DNA of 64,000 nt from Alistipes sp. (GTDB lineage: Bacteria > Bacteroidota > Bacteroidia > Bacteroidales > Rikenellaceae), in assembly GCA_029059935.1 (NCBI GenBank), contig JAIDUZ010000069.1, forward strand, positions 1 through 64,000, read 5' to 3'. A model generated the notes under the pieces. It was not told the DNA's origin and did no database searches. It worked only from the letters and a program-made list of their open reading frames with translations. The stretch's first letter is position 1. Each line of letters opens with the position of its first letter. The translations under genes were made by a program, and so were the position numbers. This document shows, in pieces, positions 44,471 to 53,272 of this stretch.

Positions 44471-45022
44471 ATGAAAGTATACACCAAAACCGGAGACCAA
44501 GGCATGACGTCGCTCATCGGCGGCGAGCGCGTTTTCAAGACCGACAGCCGCGTGGAGGCCTACGGAACGGTCGACGAGCTGACCGCATTCACGGCCCTGC
44601 TGGCCGATAGGCTGCGCACCGACGCCCGGCTGGAAAAAGAGACGGACGACCTGAACCGCATTCTGTCGCGTTCGATGACCGTCGAAGCCCTGCTGGCCGT
44701 GGGCGAAAACGGCAGCGACAAGGTGGCTCCCCTGCCCGGCGAATGCGTGGAGTGGCTGGAGCAGCGCATCGACGCCATGCAGGCGGCACTCCCGGCCATC
44801 GACAAATTCACGCTCCCGGGCGGCCACGAAGCCGTATCGCTCTGCCACATCTGCCGTACGGTATGCCGGCGGGCCGAGCGCGCCGCCCTGCGGGCCGACC
44901 AGGAGCACGGCATCGATGCATCGGCCCTGGTGTGGCTCAACCGGCTCTCGGACTACTTCTATCTCTTGGGCCGCACCTTGGCGATGCACTTCGGCGCAGA
45001 AGAAATATTGTGGATTCCGTAG
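44471..45022 (+). CDS. Cob(I)alamin adenosyltransferase, PduO type
   Basis: This enzyme adenosylates cob(I)alamin to coenzyme B12. The 183-residue protein has the N-terminal KVYTKTGDQGMTSLIGGERV with the ATP-binding TKTGDxG motif, EAYGTVDELTAF, FTLPGG, and CRTVCRRAERAALR with the adenosyl-transfer Arg/Glu. It ends with LNRLSDYFYLLGRTLA. All catalytic blocks are intact. It lies 85 bp after the previous gene, and no B12 riboswitch is seen upstream. Confidence 0.94.
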   Translation: MKVYTKTGDQGMTSLIGGERVFKTDSRVEAYGTVDELTAFTALLADRLRTDARLEKETDDLNRILSRSMTVEALLAVGENGSDKVAPLPGECVEWLEQRIDAMQAALPAIDKFTLPGGHEAVSLCHICRTVCRRAERAALRADQEHGIDASALVWLNRLSDYFYLLGRTLAMHFGAEEILWIP

Positions 45023-45075
45023 CCTTGCCCACTGCGCAGAGCGATGTTCGGCGGGCCGTTGTTCCGACAAAAAAA

Positions 45076-45105
45076 TTTGTATTTCTCGATTTTTTTATAC
45101 TTTTG
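45076..45105 (+). promoter_or_regulatory. Promoter for the DUF2795 gene
   Basis: TTTG at 45076-45079 and TACTTTTG at 45098-45105 are spaced about 18 nt. The leader to ATG 45183 is about 70 nt. Confidence 0.7.
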
Positions 45106-45182
45106 CAAATCGGGCTTCGGCAAGCAGTCGCCGTCGGAGCGCGCAAACGACTGAGTGAATGAATCTTAAAACTTGATACATT

Positions 45183-45404
45183 ATGTACTGGACGCTTGAA
45201 CTGGCATCGAAACTCGAAGACGCTCCCTGGCCCGCCACCAAGGAGGAACTGATCGACTACGCGGTGCGCTCGGGAGCGCCGCTGGAGGTGCTCGAAAACT
45301 TGCAGGAAATCGAGGACGAGGGCGAAATCTACGAGTCCATCGAAGACATCTGGCCCGACTACCCCTCCAAAGACGACTTCTTCTTCAACGAGGAGGAATA
45401 CTGA
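45183..45404 (+). CDS. DUF2795 small acidic protein
   Basis: This 73-residue protein matches DUF2795, a small widespread Bacteroidetes family (WTLELASKLEDAPWPATKEELIDYAVRSGAP, then EVLENLQEIEDEGE and EDIWPDYPSKDDF). It is very acidic, has no signal peptide and probably binds a protein partner; its function is unknown. It has its own promoter and terminator and is likely well expressed. Confidence 0.88.
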   Translation: MYWTLELASKLEDAPWPATKEELIDYAVRSGAPLEVLENLQEIEDEGEIYESIEDIWPDYPSKDDFFFNEEEY

Positions 45405-45425
45405 TTCGGACCCGTCACCGAAACA

Positions 45426-45454
45426 AAAAGCGACCTTTTGAAGGTCGCTTTTTT
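45426..45454. terminator. Bidirectional terminator after DUF2795
   Basis: A stem AAGCGACCTT/AAGGTCGCTT with a 3-nt loop has A and T tracts on both sides. It serves DUF2795 (+) and the miaA-cupin transcript (-). Confidence 0.85.
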
Positions 45455-45524
45455 CATTTCGGCAACATCGGCCGGACTCCCCGGGTTCCGACTTCGGCCG
45501 GAAAACATCCGGCGATACCCGACC

Positions 45525-45794
45525 TCACAGGTAATCTTCGCGATGGGACGTGAAGACATCGACAACCTCCCTGCCGCGAATGACTTCAAACGAATGGGGC
45601 GTGTTGCCCGGAATGGCATAGCTGTCGCCGGGATGCAGGACGACGTCGACACCCTGCGGCCCCTCGACAACAAGGCGATATTCGCCCGACACGACATATC
45701 CTCACTGTTCGTGCGGATGCCAGTGCATCGTGGCGAAATTGCCTTCAGCATAATTCATCTTCGTGACCATCGATTTCTCACCGATGGCCAGCAC
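45525..45794 (-). pseudogene. Cupin-domain gene with in-frame TGA
   Basis: Reading minus-strand codons from GTG 45794, 3 bp after the miaA stop, gives LAIGEKSMVTKMNYAEG, then MHWHPHEQ, a TGA at 45702-45704 (codon 31), then GYVVSGEYRLVVEGPQG, HPGDSYAIPGNTPHSFEV and VFTSHREDYL before TGA at 45525. The two halves together are a complete 89-codon cupin barrel with metal-ligand motif HWHPHEQ(x)GYVVSGE and the second motif PGDSYAIPGNTPH. Only the stop interrupts it. The natural residue at that point is usually hydrophobic, so a point nonsense mutation (for example from TGG) is likely. Confidence 0.8.
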
Positions 45795-45797
45795 GAT

Positions 45798-46703
45798 TCA
45801 CTTCCCCAGAAACTCCCCTATCAGTTCCGTTGCCTGAGCTACGGGGTCGCCGTGCATGTCGAGCCAGCGGATGGAAGCGTCGCGGCGGAACCAGGTCATC
45901 TGCCGTTTGGCAAAGCGGCAGATGGCCGTATGGAGTTTTTCGTAGAATTCGTCGAATCCCGCAAATTCACCGTTAAGGTATTGCGCAATGAAGCGATATT
46001 CGAGCCCAAGGTTATAGAATGCCTCGTAGCTCACGCCCGCCGCAAGCCCTTGCCGCACCTCGTCGAGCATGCCTTGCTCCAGCCGCCGGCGCAGCCGTTC
46101 ATCGATGCGCTGCCGCAACAAGGGCCGTTCCCACGTAACACCGATTTTCAGCACTTCGTAGCGCGGGCTGCAGGCGCGCGTTTCGTCCAGCAACCGGCCG
46201 GACAGCGCCACTTCGCACGCACGTACAAGGCGGCGTTTGTTGTTGACATCGAGATAGCCGGGCACCTCGCCGCCCGACTCCTCGCGTAGCAACCGCACCA
46301 GGTCGTCGGTCTCCATCGCTTCCAAACGTTCGCGCTGCGCTTCGTCGGGTCCGGCACCGACCAGGTCGTAACCGTCGGCCACAGCATCGACATAAAGCCC
46401 CGTGCCGCCCACCAGAAAAGGCTGCCGGCCGCGGCTCAGTATGTCGTCGATGGCAGCATAGGCGTGCGACTGATAGTCGGCCAAAGAGAAATAGGCGCCG
46501 GGGTCGGCGATGTCGAGCAGGTGGTGCGGCACCGCCTGCCGTTCTTCGGCCGTCACCTTGCCCGAGCAAAGGTCGTATCCGCGCAGTATCTGCCGCGAGT
46601 CGGCCGAAACGATTTCGCCGCCCAGGCGACGGGCCAGTTCGAGCCCCACGGCGCTCTTGCCCGAGGCGTTGGTGCCGACTACGGCTATCAGTTTAGGTTT
46701 CAT
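45798..46703 (-). CDS. miaA: tRNA dimethylallyltransferase
   Basis: MiaA adds a dimethylallyl group to A37 of tRNAs reading UNN codons. The 301-residue protein has the P-loop VVGTNASGKSAVG near residue 9, SADSRQI, the YFSLADYQ-type substrate loop, PFLVGGTGLYVDAV, NNKRRLVRACEV, and the C-terminal YNLGLEYRFIAQYL and RFAKRQMTWFRRD. ATG 46703 follows the -7 box at 46724-46731; the longer frame passes through that promoter. The broken cupin gene starts 3 bp after its stop. Confidence 0.95.
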   Translation of the reverse strand: MKPKLIAVVGTNASGKSAVGLELARRLGGEIVSADSRQILRGYDLCSGKVTAEERQAVPHHLLDIADPGAYFSLADYQSHAYAAIDDILSRGRQPFLVGGTGLYVDAVADGYDLVGAGPDEAQRERLEAMETDDLVRLLREESGGEVPGYLDVNNKRRLVRACEVALSGRLLDETRACSPRYEVLKIGVTWERPLLRQRIDERLRRRLEQGMLDEVRQGLAAGVSYEAFYNLGLEYRFIAQYLNGEFAGFDEFYEKLHTAICRFAKRQMTWFRRDASIRWLDMHGDPVAQATELIGEFLGK

Positions 46704-46723
46704 GCAGTGTCTGTTCCGTCGGA

Positions 46724-46731
46724 CAAAGATA
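46724..46731 (-). promoter_or_regulatory. Promoter -7 box for miaA
   Basis: TATCTTTG on the minus strand, 20 nt upstream of ATG 46703. Confidence 0.65.
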
Positions 46732-46833
46732 ACTCTTAATTCGCAAACCGCAATCGGATTATCCGGCGCATCCCCTGCGAAGCGCAAATTTCCCGGCACC
46801 GAATTTGCCGCGGGAGCGAGAAAAACTCCGAAA

Positions 46834-47556
46834 ATGACAAACAACCTGCCGCATCCCGCACAAGCGCATTCCCGACGGCCTTTCACCCTGCGTTCGGCCT
46901 TAGGGCTGATGGCCGGCATCAGCCTCGCCACCGTCTCGGCCTACCTGCTCTTGCGCAAAGACACGAGCCGCGTGGTCCGCACCGGCATAAAGACCCTGCC
47001 GGTCGTGCTGCCCATCATCCTCGACCACCGCCGCGCCCCCCAGCCGACACCCGTCGCCGCCCCGCCCCGGCACAGCATGGCATACCTTCTCGCGGCCTAT
47101 GCGCTGCCCGTCCTGCTCTGCCTCGCGCTGGGAGGATTGGCCGGATGGCTCCAGCACGCAGCGATGACCGAGTGGTACCCGGCCCTGCTCAAACCGGCCG
47201 GCACACCGCCGAACATCGTATTCCCCATCGTCTGGGGCGTCATCTACCTGCTGACGGGCTTATCGGCGGGCCGTATCCTGACAGCTCCGGGAGGTCCCCA
47301 TTACGGCGCCATGACGCTGTGGGGCATTCAGCTGGGCGTCAATTTCCTGTGGAGCATCCTCTTCTTCGTCTGCCGCAGTCCGCTCCTGGGCATGATCGAC
47401 ATCGTGGTGCTCGACGCGCTGGTCATGCTCTATATTGCCCGCAGCTACCCCATCCGCCGCGATGCGGCCTGGCTCTTCGTGCCCTATCTCGTCTGGATTC
47501 TCTACGCCACCTATCTCAACGGCTGGATTCTCGCCGCCAACGGTCCCGGCATCTGA
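46834..47556 (+). CDS. TspO/MBR family protein with N-terminal extension
   Basis: TspO proteins are five-helix membrane proteins that bind porphyrins. Residues about 85-240 of this 240-residue protein carry the domain: MTEWYPALLKPAGTPPNIVFPIVWGVIYLLTG, then LWGIQLGVNFLWSILFF and YLVWILYATYLNGWILAANG. Residues 1-84 are an extra part with one membrane helix (SALGLMAGISLATVSAYLLL) and a proline-rich linker, not found in the usual ~160-residue family. ATG 46834 is chosen; other in-frame starts are possible. No porphyrin gene is nearby. Confidence 0.87.
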   Translation: MTNNLPHPAQAHSRRPFTLRSALGLMAGISLATVSAYLLLRKDTSRVVRTGIKTLPVVLPIILDHRRAPQPTPVAAPPRHSMAYLLAAYALPVLLCLALGGLAGWLQHAAMTEWYPALLKPAGTPPNIVFPIVWGVIYLLTGLSAGRILTAPGGPHYGAMTLWGIQLGVNFLWSILFFVCRSPLLGMIDIVVLDALVMLYIARSYPIRRDAAWLFVPYLVWILYATYLNGWILAANGPGI

Positions 47557-47607
47557 GAGCCGCACGAAAAAGATACCCCGCCGGCTGGTTTGCTGCGGAA
47601 AAATCCT

Positions 47608-47615
47608 TATCTTTG
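47608..47615 (+). promoter_or_regulatory. Promoter -7 box for the rml operon
   Basis: TATCTTTG about 97 nt upstream of the rmlA ATG. A TTTG lies 15 nt farther up, a shorter spacing than consensus. Confidence 0.6.
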
Positions 47616-47712
47616 TCTACGGATAGGCAGCGCCGCGCGGCATCCGAACCGATACGCCTCCGCAATCCGGCCCGCCTCTCCGTAGCATTGTTTTTCGCAA
47701 ACCTCTTCTCCG

Positions 47713-48594
47713 ATGAAAGGAATCGTTTTGGCCGGCGGCACGGGTACGCGGCTCTACCCCATCACCAAAGGAGTCAGCAAACAGTTGCTGCCCATCTACG
47801 ACAAGCCGATGGTCTACTATCCCGTTTCGGTGCTGATGCTGGCCGGAATCCGGGACATACTCATCATCTCCACGCCCGACGATCTGCCGGCTTTCCGGCG
47901 CCTGCTGGGCGACGGAAGCGACTACGGCGTACGCTTTACCTATAAGGAGCAGCCCCGGCCCGAAGGTCTCGCGCAGGCTTTCCTCATCGGCCGCGACTTC
48001 ATCGGCAGCGATGCGGCATGCCTCGTGCTGGGCGACAACATCTTCCACGGCGCAGGCTTCACCGAGCTGTTGCAGCAGGCCGTCGCCACGGCCGAGCACG
48101 AGGGCAAGGCCACGGTGTTCGGTTACCGGGTCGACGACCCCGAGCGCTACGGTGTGGCGGAGTTCGACGCCGCAGGCAACTGCCTCTCCATCGAGGAGAA
48201 ACCGGCGCACCCCAAGTCGGACTACGCCGTCATCGGGCTCTATTTCTATCCGAACAAGGTCGTCGACATCGCAGCCGACATCCGTCCTTCGGCCCGCGGC
48301 GAACTGGAAATCACAGCCGTGAACCAGGCTTTCCTGCAGGCGGGCGACCTCAAGGTGCAGACCCTCGACCGCGGCTTCGCATGGCTCGACACGGGCACGC
48401 ACGATTCGCTGGCCGAAGCGTCCATCTTCGTCGAGGTAATCGAGAAGCGCCAGGGGCTGAAAATCGCCTGCCTGGAGGAAATCGCCTACCGCCGCGGCTG
48501 GATTACGGAGGAGAAACTGCGCACGGCGGCCGAACCGATGCGCCGCAACCAGTACGGCCAATATCTGCTGAAACTTCTCAACCGGAAAGGATGA
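47713..48594 (+). CDS. rmlA: Glucose-1-phosphate thymidylyltransferase
   Basis: RmlA makes dTDP-glucose from glucose-1-phosphate and dTTP, the first step to dTDP-L-rhamnose. The 293-residue protein has the nucleotidyltransferase motif [20 protein letters not shown] near residue 6, [20 protein letters not shown], and VLGDNIFHG with the catalytic Asp. It also has [25 protein letters not shown] and [10 protein letters not shown]. The stop overlaps the rmlC ATG by 4 bp (ATGA), starting the tightly packed rmlACDB set. Confidence 0.96.
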   Translation: MKGIVLAGGTGTRLYPITKGVSKQLLPIYDKPMVYYPVSVLMLAGIRDILIISTPDDLPAFRRLLGDGSDYGVRFTYKEQPRPEGLAQAFLIGRDFIGSDAACLVLGDNIFHGAGFTELLQQAVATAEHEGKATVFGYRVDDPERYGVAEFDAAGNCLSIEEKPAHPKSDYAVIGLYFYPNKVVDIAADIRPSARGELEITAVNQAFLQAGDLKVQTLDRGFAWLDTGTHDSLAEASIFVEVIEKRQGLKIACLEEIAYRRGWITEEKLRTAAEPMRRNQYGQYLLKLLNRKG

Positions 48595-49163
48595 ATATCA
48601 TAGAAACAGCCATCCAGGGGGTCGTGATTCTCGAACCCCGGCGCTTCGGCGACGCCCGGGGCTATTTCATGGAGAGTTACACGCAGCAGGCGTTCGACCG
48701 GCTGGTCCGGCCCGTCGCCTTCGTTCAGGACAACGAGTCGCTGTCGCGCCACGGCGTGGTGCGGGGACTCCATTTCCAGCTGCCGCCCCATGCGCAGTCG
48801 AAACTCGTGCGCGTCATCGCAGGCCGGGTGCTCGACGTCGCGGTGGACATCCGCCGCGGCTCACCCACTTTCGGACAGCACGTAGCCGTGGAGCTGTCGG
48901 GCGAAAACCAGCGCCAACTGTTCATCCCGCGCGGCTTCGCCCACGGATTCGCCGTGCTGAGCGACGAAGCGCTCTTCCAGTACAAGTGCGACGCCTACTA
49001 CGCCCCCGAATCGGAAGGCGCCGTCGCGTGGGACGACCCGGCCCTGGCAATCGACTGGGGCCTGGCGCCGGACGAAATCATCCTCTCGGAAAAGGATGCC
49101 CGCCACCCGCGGCTGGCGGAAGCGCCCCGACTCTTCGACTACCATACCGATTACTATGCTTAA
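48591..49163 (+). CDS. rmlC: dTDP-4-dehydrorhamnose 3,5-epimerase
   Basis: RmlC epimerises dTDP-4-keto-6-deoxyglucose at C3 and C5. The 190-residue cupin has the RmlC blocks [34 protein letters not shown] with the catalytic His, [25 protein letters not shown] and [15 protein letters not shown]. The start overlaps the rmlA stop by 4 bp, and the end overlaps rmlD by 8 bp. Confidence 0.96.
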   Translation: MNIIETAIQGVVILEPRRFGDARGYFMESYTQQAFDRLVRPVAFVQDNESLSRHGVVRGLHFQLPPHAQSKLVRVIAGRVLDVAVDIRRGSPTFGQHVAVELSGENQRQLFIPRGFAHGFAVLSDEALFQYKCDAYYAPESEGAVAWDDPALAIDWGLAPDEIILSEKDARHPRLAEAPRLFDYHTDYYA

Positions 49164-50034
49164 TATCCTGATAACCGGCGCAGGCGGGCAACTGGGCCGG
49201 GCTTTGTGCCGCTTGGCGGCCATCTCACCCAACAACTACATGGCTACCGATGCCGCCGAGCTCGACATCACCGACCCCGCAGCCGTGGAGAGGGCCGTAA
49301 CCGAGCAGAAAATCGACGTCATCATCAACTGCGCGGCCTATACCGACGTGGAGCGGGCCGAGGAGGAGGAAGCCGCGGCCGACCGCATCAACCGCGAAGC
49401 CGTGGCCCATCTGGCCGCGGCGGCCAAACGGCACGACGCCCTGCTGGTCCACGTCTCGACCGACTACGTCTTCGACGGCAAGCGCTGCACGCCCTACCGC
49501 GAGGAGGACCCCACGGCGCCGCAAAGCGCCTACGGCCGCACCAAGCGGGCCGGGGAAGAGGCCGTCCTGGCCTCGGGCTGCCGCCACCTCATTATCCGCA
49601 CGGCCTGGCTCTACTCCGAAACCGGGAAAAATTTTCTCAGAACGATGCTCCGGCTCACGGCCGAGCGCGAAACGCTCGACGTCGTGTGCGACCAGGTCGG
49701 CACGCCGACCTATGCCGGCGATCTGGCGCTGGCCATCTTCTCCATCGTGGAAAACGGGCTCCACGCCGGCAACGAAGGCATCTACCACTTCTCCGACGAG
49801 GGGGTCTGCTCGTGGTACGACTTCGCCGTCGAAATCGCCGCCGCGGCCGGCCACGACCGTTGCCGCATCCGCCCCTGCCGCACCGAGGACTACCCCACCA
49901 AAGCGGTACGTCCCGCTTGGTCGGTGCTCGACAAATCGAAAATCCGCAGCCGCTTCGGCATCGAAATCCCCCATTGGCGCGAATCGATGCTCTATTGCCT
50001 GCAACGCATGGAAACCAACATCAAGGAAGCATGA
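49156..50034 (+). CDS. rmlD: dTDP-4-dehydrorhamnose reductase
   Basis: RmlD reduces dTDP-4-keto-rhamnose to dTDP-L-rhamnose with NAD(P)H. The 292-residue SDR protein has the Rossmann motif ITGAGGQLGRAL at residues 5-16, NCAAYTDVERAEEE, STDYVFDG and the catalytic YGRTKRAGE. It ends with RPAWSVLDKSKI. ATG 49156 lies 8 bp inside rmlC, and its stop overlaps rmlB by 4 bp. Confidence 0.96.
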   Translation: MLNILITGAGGQLGRALCRLAAISPNNYMATDAAELDITDPAAVERAVTEQKIDVIINCAAYTDVERAEEEEAAADRINREAVAHLAAAAKRHDALLVHVSTDYVFDGKRCTPYREEDPTAPQSAYGRTKRAGEEAVLASGCRHLIIRTAWLYSETGKNFLRTMLRLTAERETLDVVCDQVGTPTYAGDLALAIFSIVENGLHAGNEGIYHFSDEGVCSWYDFAVEIAAAAGHDRCRIRPCRTEDYPTKAVRPAWSVLDKSKIRSRFGIEIPHWRESMLYCLQRMETNIKEA

Positions 50035-51095
50035 AACGCAATCTCCTGATTACGGGCGGCGCCGGCTTCATCGGCAGCCACGTCGTACGCCTCTTCGTCG
50101 AAAAATATCCCGACTACCGCATCGTCTGCCTCGACAAGCTCACCTACGCCGGCAATCTGGAAAACCTGCGCGACATCGAGCAGCGCCCCAACTACGTCTT
50201 CGAGCGGGCGGACATCTGCGACTTCGACGCCATGCTGGCCGTCTTCCGCCGGTACGACATCGACGGTGTCATCCACCTCGCCGCCGAGAGCCATGTCGAC
50301 CGGTCGATCCGCGATCCTTTCACGTTCGCGCGCACCAACGTCCTCGGCACCCTCTCGCTCTTGCAGGCGGCACGTTCGGAGTGGGAGGCGCGGCCCGAAA
50401 AGTTCGAGGGCAAACGCTTCTACCACATCTCCACCGACGAGGTCTACGGCGCTCTGGAGGCCGACGGCGGTTACTTCACCGAGACGACGCCCTACGCGCC
50501 CCACAGCCCTTACAGCGCTTCGAAAGCATCTTCCGACCACTTCGTGCGGGCGTTCCACGACACCTACGGCCTGCCGACCGTCGTCACCAACTGCTCCAAC
50601 AACTACGGGCCCTACCAGTTTCCCGAAAAGCTGATTCCGCTCTTCATCAACAACATCCGCTGCCGGCGCCCCCTGCCCGTCTACGGCACGGGCGAGAACG
50701 TGCGCGACTGGCTCTACGTCGAAGACCACGCGCGGGCCATCGACACCATCTTCCACCGCGGCCGCACGGCCGAAACCTACAACATCGGGGGATTCAACGA
50801 GTGGCGCAACATCGACCTGGTGCGGCTGCTCGTCCGCACCGTCGACCGGCTCCTGAGCAACCCGGAGGGCCATTCGGAGGAGCTCATCACGTTCGTCGCC
50901 GACCGGGCCGGCCACGATCTGCGCTACGCCATCGACAGTTCCAAACTCAAGGACGAGTTAGGCTGGGAGCCGAGCCTGCAATTCGAGGAGGGCATCGAGA
51001 AAACGGTGCGGTGGTACCTCGACAACCAAGAGTGGATGGACAACGTCACATCGGGCGAATACCGCGAATATTACCGTCAGATGTACGGCAAATGA
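50031..51095 (+). CDS. rmlB: dTDP-glucose 4,6-dehydratase
   Basis: RmlB converts dTDP-glucose to dTDP-4-keto-6-deoxyglucose. The 354-residue SDR protein has ITGGAGFIGSHVVRLF at residues 7-22, HLAAESHVDRSI, HISTDEVYG, the catalytic YSASKASSDHFV, and NCSNNYGPYQFPEKLIP. The long EWRNIDLVRLL-RHDLRYAID C-terminal part is typical of RmlB. It is the last gene of the rml set; the operon order A-C-D-B is common in Bacteroidetes. Confidence 0.97.
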   Translation: MKRNLLITGGAGFIGSHVVRLFVEKYPDYRIVCLDKLTYAGNLENLRDIEQRPNYVFERADICDFDAMLAVFRRYDIDGVIHLAAESHVDRSIRDPFTFARTNVLGTLSLLQAARSEWEARPEKFEGKRFYHISTDEVYGALEADGGYFTETTPYAPHSPYSASKASSDHFVRAFHDTYGLPTVVTNCSNNYGPYQFPEKLIPLFINNIRCRRPLPVYGTGENVRDWLYVEDHARAIDTIFHRGRTAETYNIGGFNEWRNIDLVRLLVRTVDRLLSNPEGHSEELITFVADRAGHDLRYAIDSSKLKDELGWEPSLQFEEGIEKTVRWYLDNQEWMDNVTSGEYREYYRQMYGK

Positions 51096-51099
51096 CTTC

Positions 51100-51591
51100 T
51101 CAGGGCCGGCGGCTCAGGTCGGCCGGCGTCCCGCCCACATACGCCAGCAGCGCCTGCGGCTCTACCTTGAGTTGCAGGCCCCGGACCCCGGCGCTTATAT
51201 AAATAAAGGGATGGTCCGCGACGGTCGAGTGGAAAAACGTGGGCAGCCGTTTCTTCATCCCCACCGGCGAGCAGCCCCCGCGGACATAGCCGGTCGAGGG
51301 CAGCAGTTCCTTCATCGGTATCAGGTCGGCTTTCTTGTTGCCCGACACGCGCGCCGCAGCTTTGAGGTCGACTTCGTGGTCGCCCGGCACCACACACACG
51401 AAAAGCCCCGTACGGTCGCCCCGCAGCACCAGCGTCTTGAATACGCATTCGATGGGTTCGCCCAGTTGTTCGGCCACATGCGTCGCCGCCAGATGTTCCT
51501 CGTCCACTTCGTAGGGCACCAGTTCGTAGGCGATGCCGGCCCGGTCGAGCAGGCGGGCGGCGTTGGTCTTTTCAATCTTTATACGGGCCAT
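51100..51591 (-). CDS. ybaK: YbaK/EbsC family aminoacyl-tRNA deacylase
   Basis: YbaK proteins hydrolyse mischarged Cys-tRNA(Pro). The 163-residue protein has the family's N-terminal TNAARLLDRAGIAYELVPYEV, VFKTLVLRGD with the catalytic Lys, FVCVVPGDHEVDLK, GYVRGGCSPVGMKK and the C-terminal ISAGVRGLQLKVEP. It is convergent with rmlB (4-bp gap) and has a promoter box at 51612-51619. Confidence 0.93.
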   Translation of the reverse strand: MARIKIEKTNAARLLDRAGIAYELVPYEVDEEHLAATHVAEQLGEPIECVFKTLVLRGDRTGLFVCVVPGDHEVDLKAAARVSGNKKADLIPMKELLPSTGYVRGGCSPVGMKKRLPTFFHSTVADHPFIYISAGVRGLQLKVEPQALLAYVGGTPADLSRRP

Positions 51592-51611
51592 GACGAAAAC
51601 TTTTCTGTCGC

Positions 51612-51619
51612 CAAAGTTA
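51612..51619 (-). promoter_or_regulatory. Promoter -7 box for ybaK
   Basis: TAACTTTG on the minus strand, 20 nt upstream of ATG 51591. Confidence 0.65.
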
Positions 51620-51670
51620 CGCCAAATTTGCAGATTTCATTACCTTTACGCCCTCTAAAAACCGAAAACG

Positions 51671-52330
51671 ATGATTCGAGGAGCCCTTTTCGACATGGAC
51701 GGCACGCTGGTCGACAACAGCGCCGTGCACATCCAGGCATTCGAGATATTCTGCGCCCGCTACGGCGTGCGCGACTGGCGCGAAAAACTCGCCCAGGCGT
51801 TCGGCATGGGCAACGACGACATCATGCGCCGCATCATGCCCGAGGAGGTCATCCGTGAAAAGGGGCTGGCGGCGCTGGCCGACGAAAAGGAGGCCGTCTA
51901 CCGCGAAATCTACGCCCCGACCATCCGGCCCGTCGAGGGGCTCGCCAACTTGCTGGGACGCCTGCACTCGGCCGGCATCCGCTGCGCCGTCGGGTCGTCG
52001 GGATGCCGCAAGAACGTCGATTTCGTGCTCGAAAAGTGCGGCATCGAGGGGTGTTTCGATGCCATCGTCTCGGGCGACCGGGTCGCGCGCTGCAAGCCCG
52101 ACCCCGAAATCTACCTCACGGCAGCCGCAGCACTCGGGCTGGAGCCTGCGGAGTGCATCGTCTTCGAGGATGCCAAGGCGGGTATCGAGGCCGCCCGCCG
52201 GGCCGGCGCCGGCCGCATCGTGGCGCTCACCACCACCCTGCCGCGCGAAGTGCTGGCCGCAGAGACCGCCGCCGATGCCATCATCGACACCTTCGCCGAC
52301 ATCGTCGACCTCGAAACGATTCTCCGATAA
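51671..52330 (+). CDS. HAD phosphatase / beta-phosphoglucomutase-like
   Basis: This 219-residue HAD hydrolase has motif I FDMDGTLVDN near residue 8, motif II VGSSG, motif III Lys in RCKPDPEIYL, and motif IV FEDAKAGIEAARRAG. A four-helix cap sits between motifs I and II, as in beta-phosphoglucomutase. The Asp-x-Asp pair is intact. The substrate (sugar phosphate isomerase or phosphatase activity) is not predictable. DUF486 starts 1 bp after its stop. Confidence 0.88.
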   Translation: MIRGALFDMDGTLVDNSAVHIQAFEIFCARYGVRDWREKLAQAFGMGNDDIMRRIMPEEVIREKGLAALADEKEAVYREIYAPTIRPVEGLANLLGRLHSAGIRCAVGSSGCRKNVDFVLEKCGIEGCFDAIVSGDRVARCKPDPEIYLTAAAALGLEPAECIVFEDAKAGIEAARRAGAGRIVALTTTLPREVLAAETAADAIIDTFADIVDLETILR

Positions 52331-52331
52331 G

Positions 52332-52697
52332 ATGTTACGCGGAATCGCCACCATCGTGCTGCTCGTCGTCTCCAACGCCTTCATGACGCTGGCATGGTAC
52401 GGGCACATCGCCTTCAAGTCGCGGCTCGAACGCTTCGGGCTGGCCACCATCGTGTTGTTGAGTTGGGGCATCGCCCTCTTCGAGTATTGTTTCCAGGTCC
52501 CCGCCAACCGCATCGGGTCGGCCCAGTTCGGCGGACCGTTCTCCATCTGGGAGCTCAAGGTCTTGCAGGAGGTCGTCTCCCTCTCGGTCTTCACCCTCTT
52601 CGCCCTCCTCTTCATGCGCTCCGATTCCCTCCGTTGGAATCACCTCGCCGGCTTCGTCTGTCTGATTCTGGCCGTGTATTTTGTTTTTAAGAAGTAA
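52332..52697 (+). CDS. DUF486 (DMT-like) membrane protein
   Basis: This 121-residue protein has four membrane segments and the DUF486 pattern: LVVSNAFMTLAWYGHIAF, SWGIALFEYCFQVPANRIG, FSIWELKVLQEVVSLSVFTLFA and LAGFVCLILAVYFVFKK. It is related to small multidrug/DMT transporters, but the substrate is unknown. It lies 1 bp downstream of the HAD gene. Confidence 0.88.
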   Translation: MLRGIATIVLLVVSNAFMTLAWYGHIAFKSRLERFGLATIVLLSWGIALFEYCFQVPANRIGSAQFGGPFSIWELKVLQEVVSLSVFTLFALLFMRSDSLRWNHLAGFVCLILAVYFVFKK

Positions 52698-52765
52698 AAG
52701 TATATAAATGCAAGAGAACCACACAAGCAACATGGTTTGTGCAGCTCTCATTAAGAAGATATCTA

Positions 52766-53242
52766 TTATGATACCGTTAAATCATTTATAATACTTGTCA
52801 GAAGATTTTGAAAACAATGCATCTTCTTGTAATAAATTGATGGTAAAACTATTTGAGCATTTTGCTGTTTAAGAGTTGATTTTGTTTTAATCACTTCAGG
52901 GCAATCCGGATCTCTAATCCAAAATATTACGCCTTCATCCTCGGGTTGTATCCTATAATTTAATAGACTTGCACGCTTCGTACGGAACTCTTCATTGTAT
53001 GTATATGTTCCATCGCTGTTATTTTTAAGATATTGAATAGTCTTAAGATAACTATTGAGCCGTGCCCGAGTTATCATGACTGGTTTAAGTTTTTTTATGG
53101 GAATCTGAATGATTTCCCCCTTTCCATTTTGGCGCCAGCCTATATTCTGCTTTTGTATCCACACCACACGACCAATGTGACCATCATATTCTACGAAGTT
53201 ACCAATGGATAATTCTTCTTTCTTAATAAAATTCGTTGACAT
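52766..53242 (-). CDS. Hypothetical protein, phage/ICE-type IGN family (cargo of LRR locus B)
   Basis: This 158-residue protein of unknown function is coded in AT-richer DNA than its neighbours. Its layout (ELSIGNFVEYDGHIGRVVWI at the N-terminus, IPIKKLKPVMIT in the middle, MHCFQNLLTSI near the C-terminus) recalls a family common in Bacteroidetes prophages and conjugative elements that starts RIGN and ends in a LQNLYFALTG-type helix. It is 30 bp downstream of the LRR lipoprotein gene and likely cotranscribed. In locus A the same position holds the nuclease-like gene. Confidence 0.6.
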   Translation of the reverse strand: MSTNFIKKEELSIGNFVEYDGHIGRVVWIQKQNIGWRQNGKGEIIQIPIKKLKPVMITRARLNSYLKTIQYLKNNSDGTYTYNEEFRTKRASLLNYRIQPEDEGVIFWIRDPDCPEVIKTKSTLKQQNAQIVLPSIYYKKMHCFQNLLTSIINDLTVS

Positions 53243-53272
53243 GTTTTTTTGTTTTTAGTTAATTAAAAAAGG

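Noticed and set aside
45702-45704. Selenocysteine at the cupin TGA
   Set aside because: The position is not a redox site in cupins, and no SECIS-like hairpin is apparent right after the codon.
45438-46289. 283-codon plus-strand frame after DUF2795
   Set aside because: It overlaps miaA and the cupin remnant in antisense; the minus-strand readings match known families, and this one does not.
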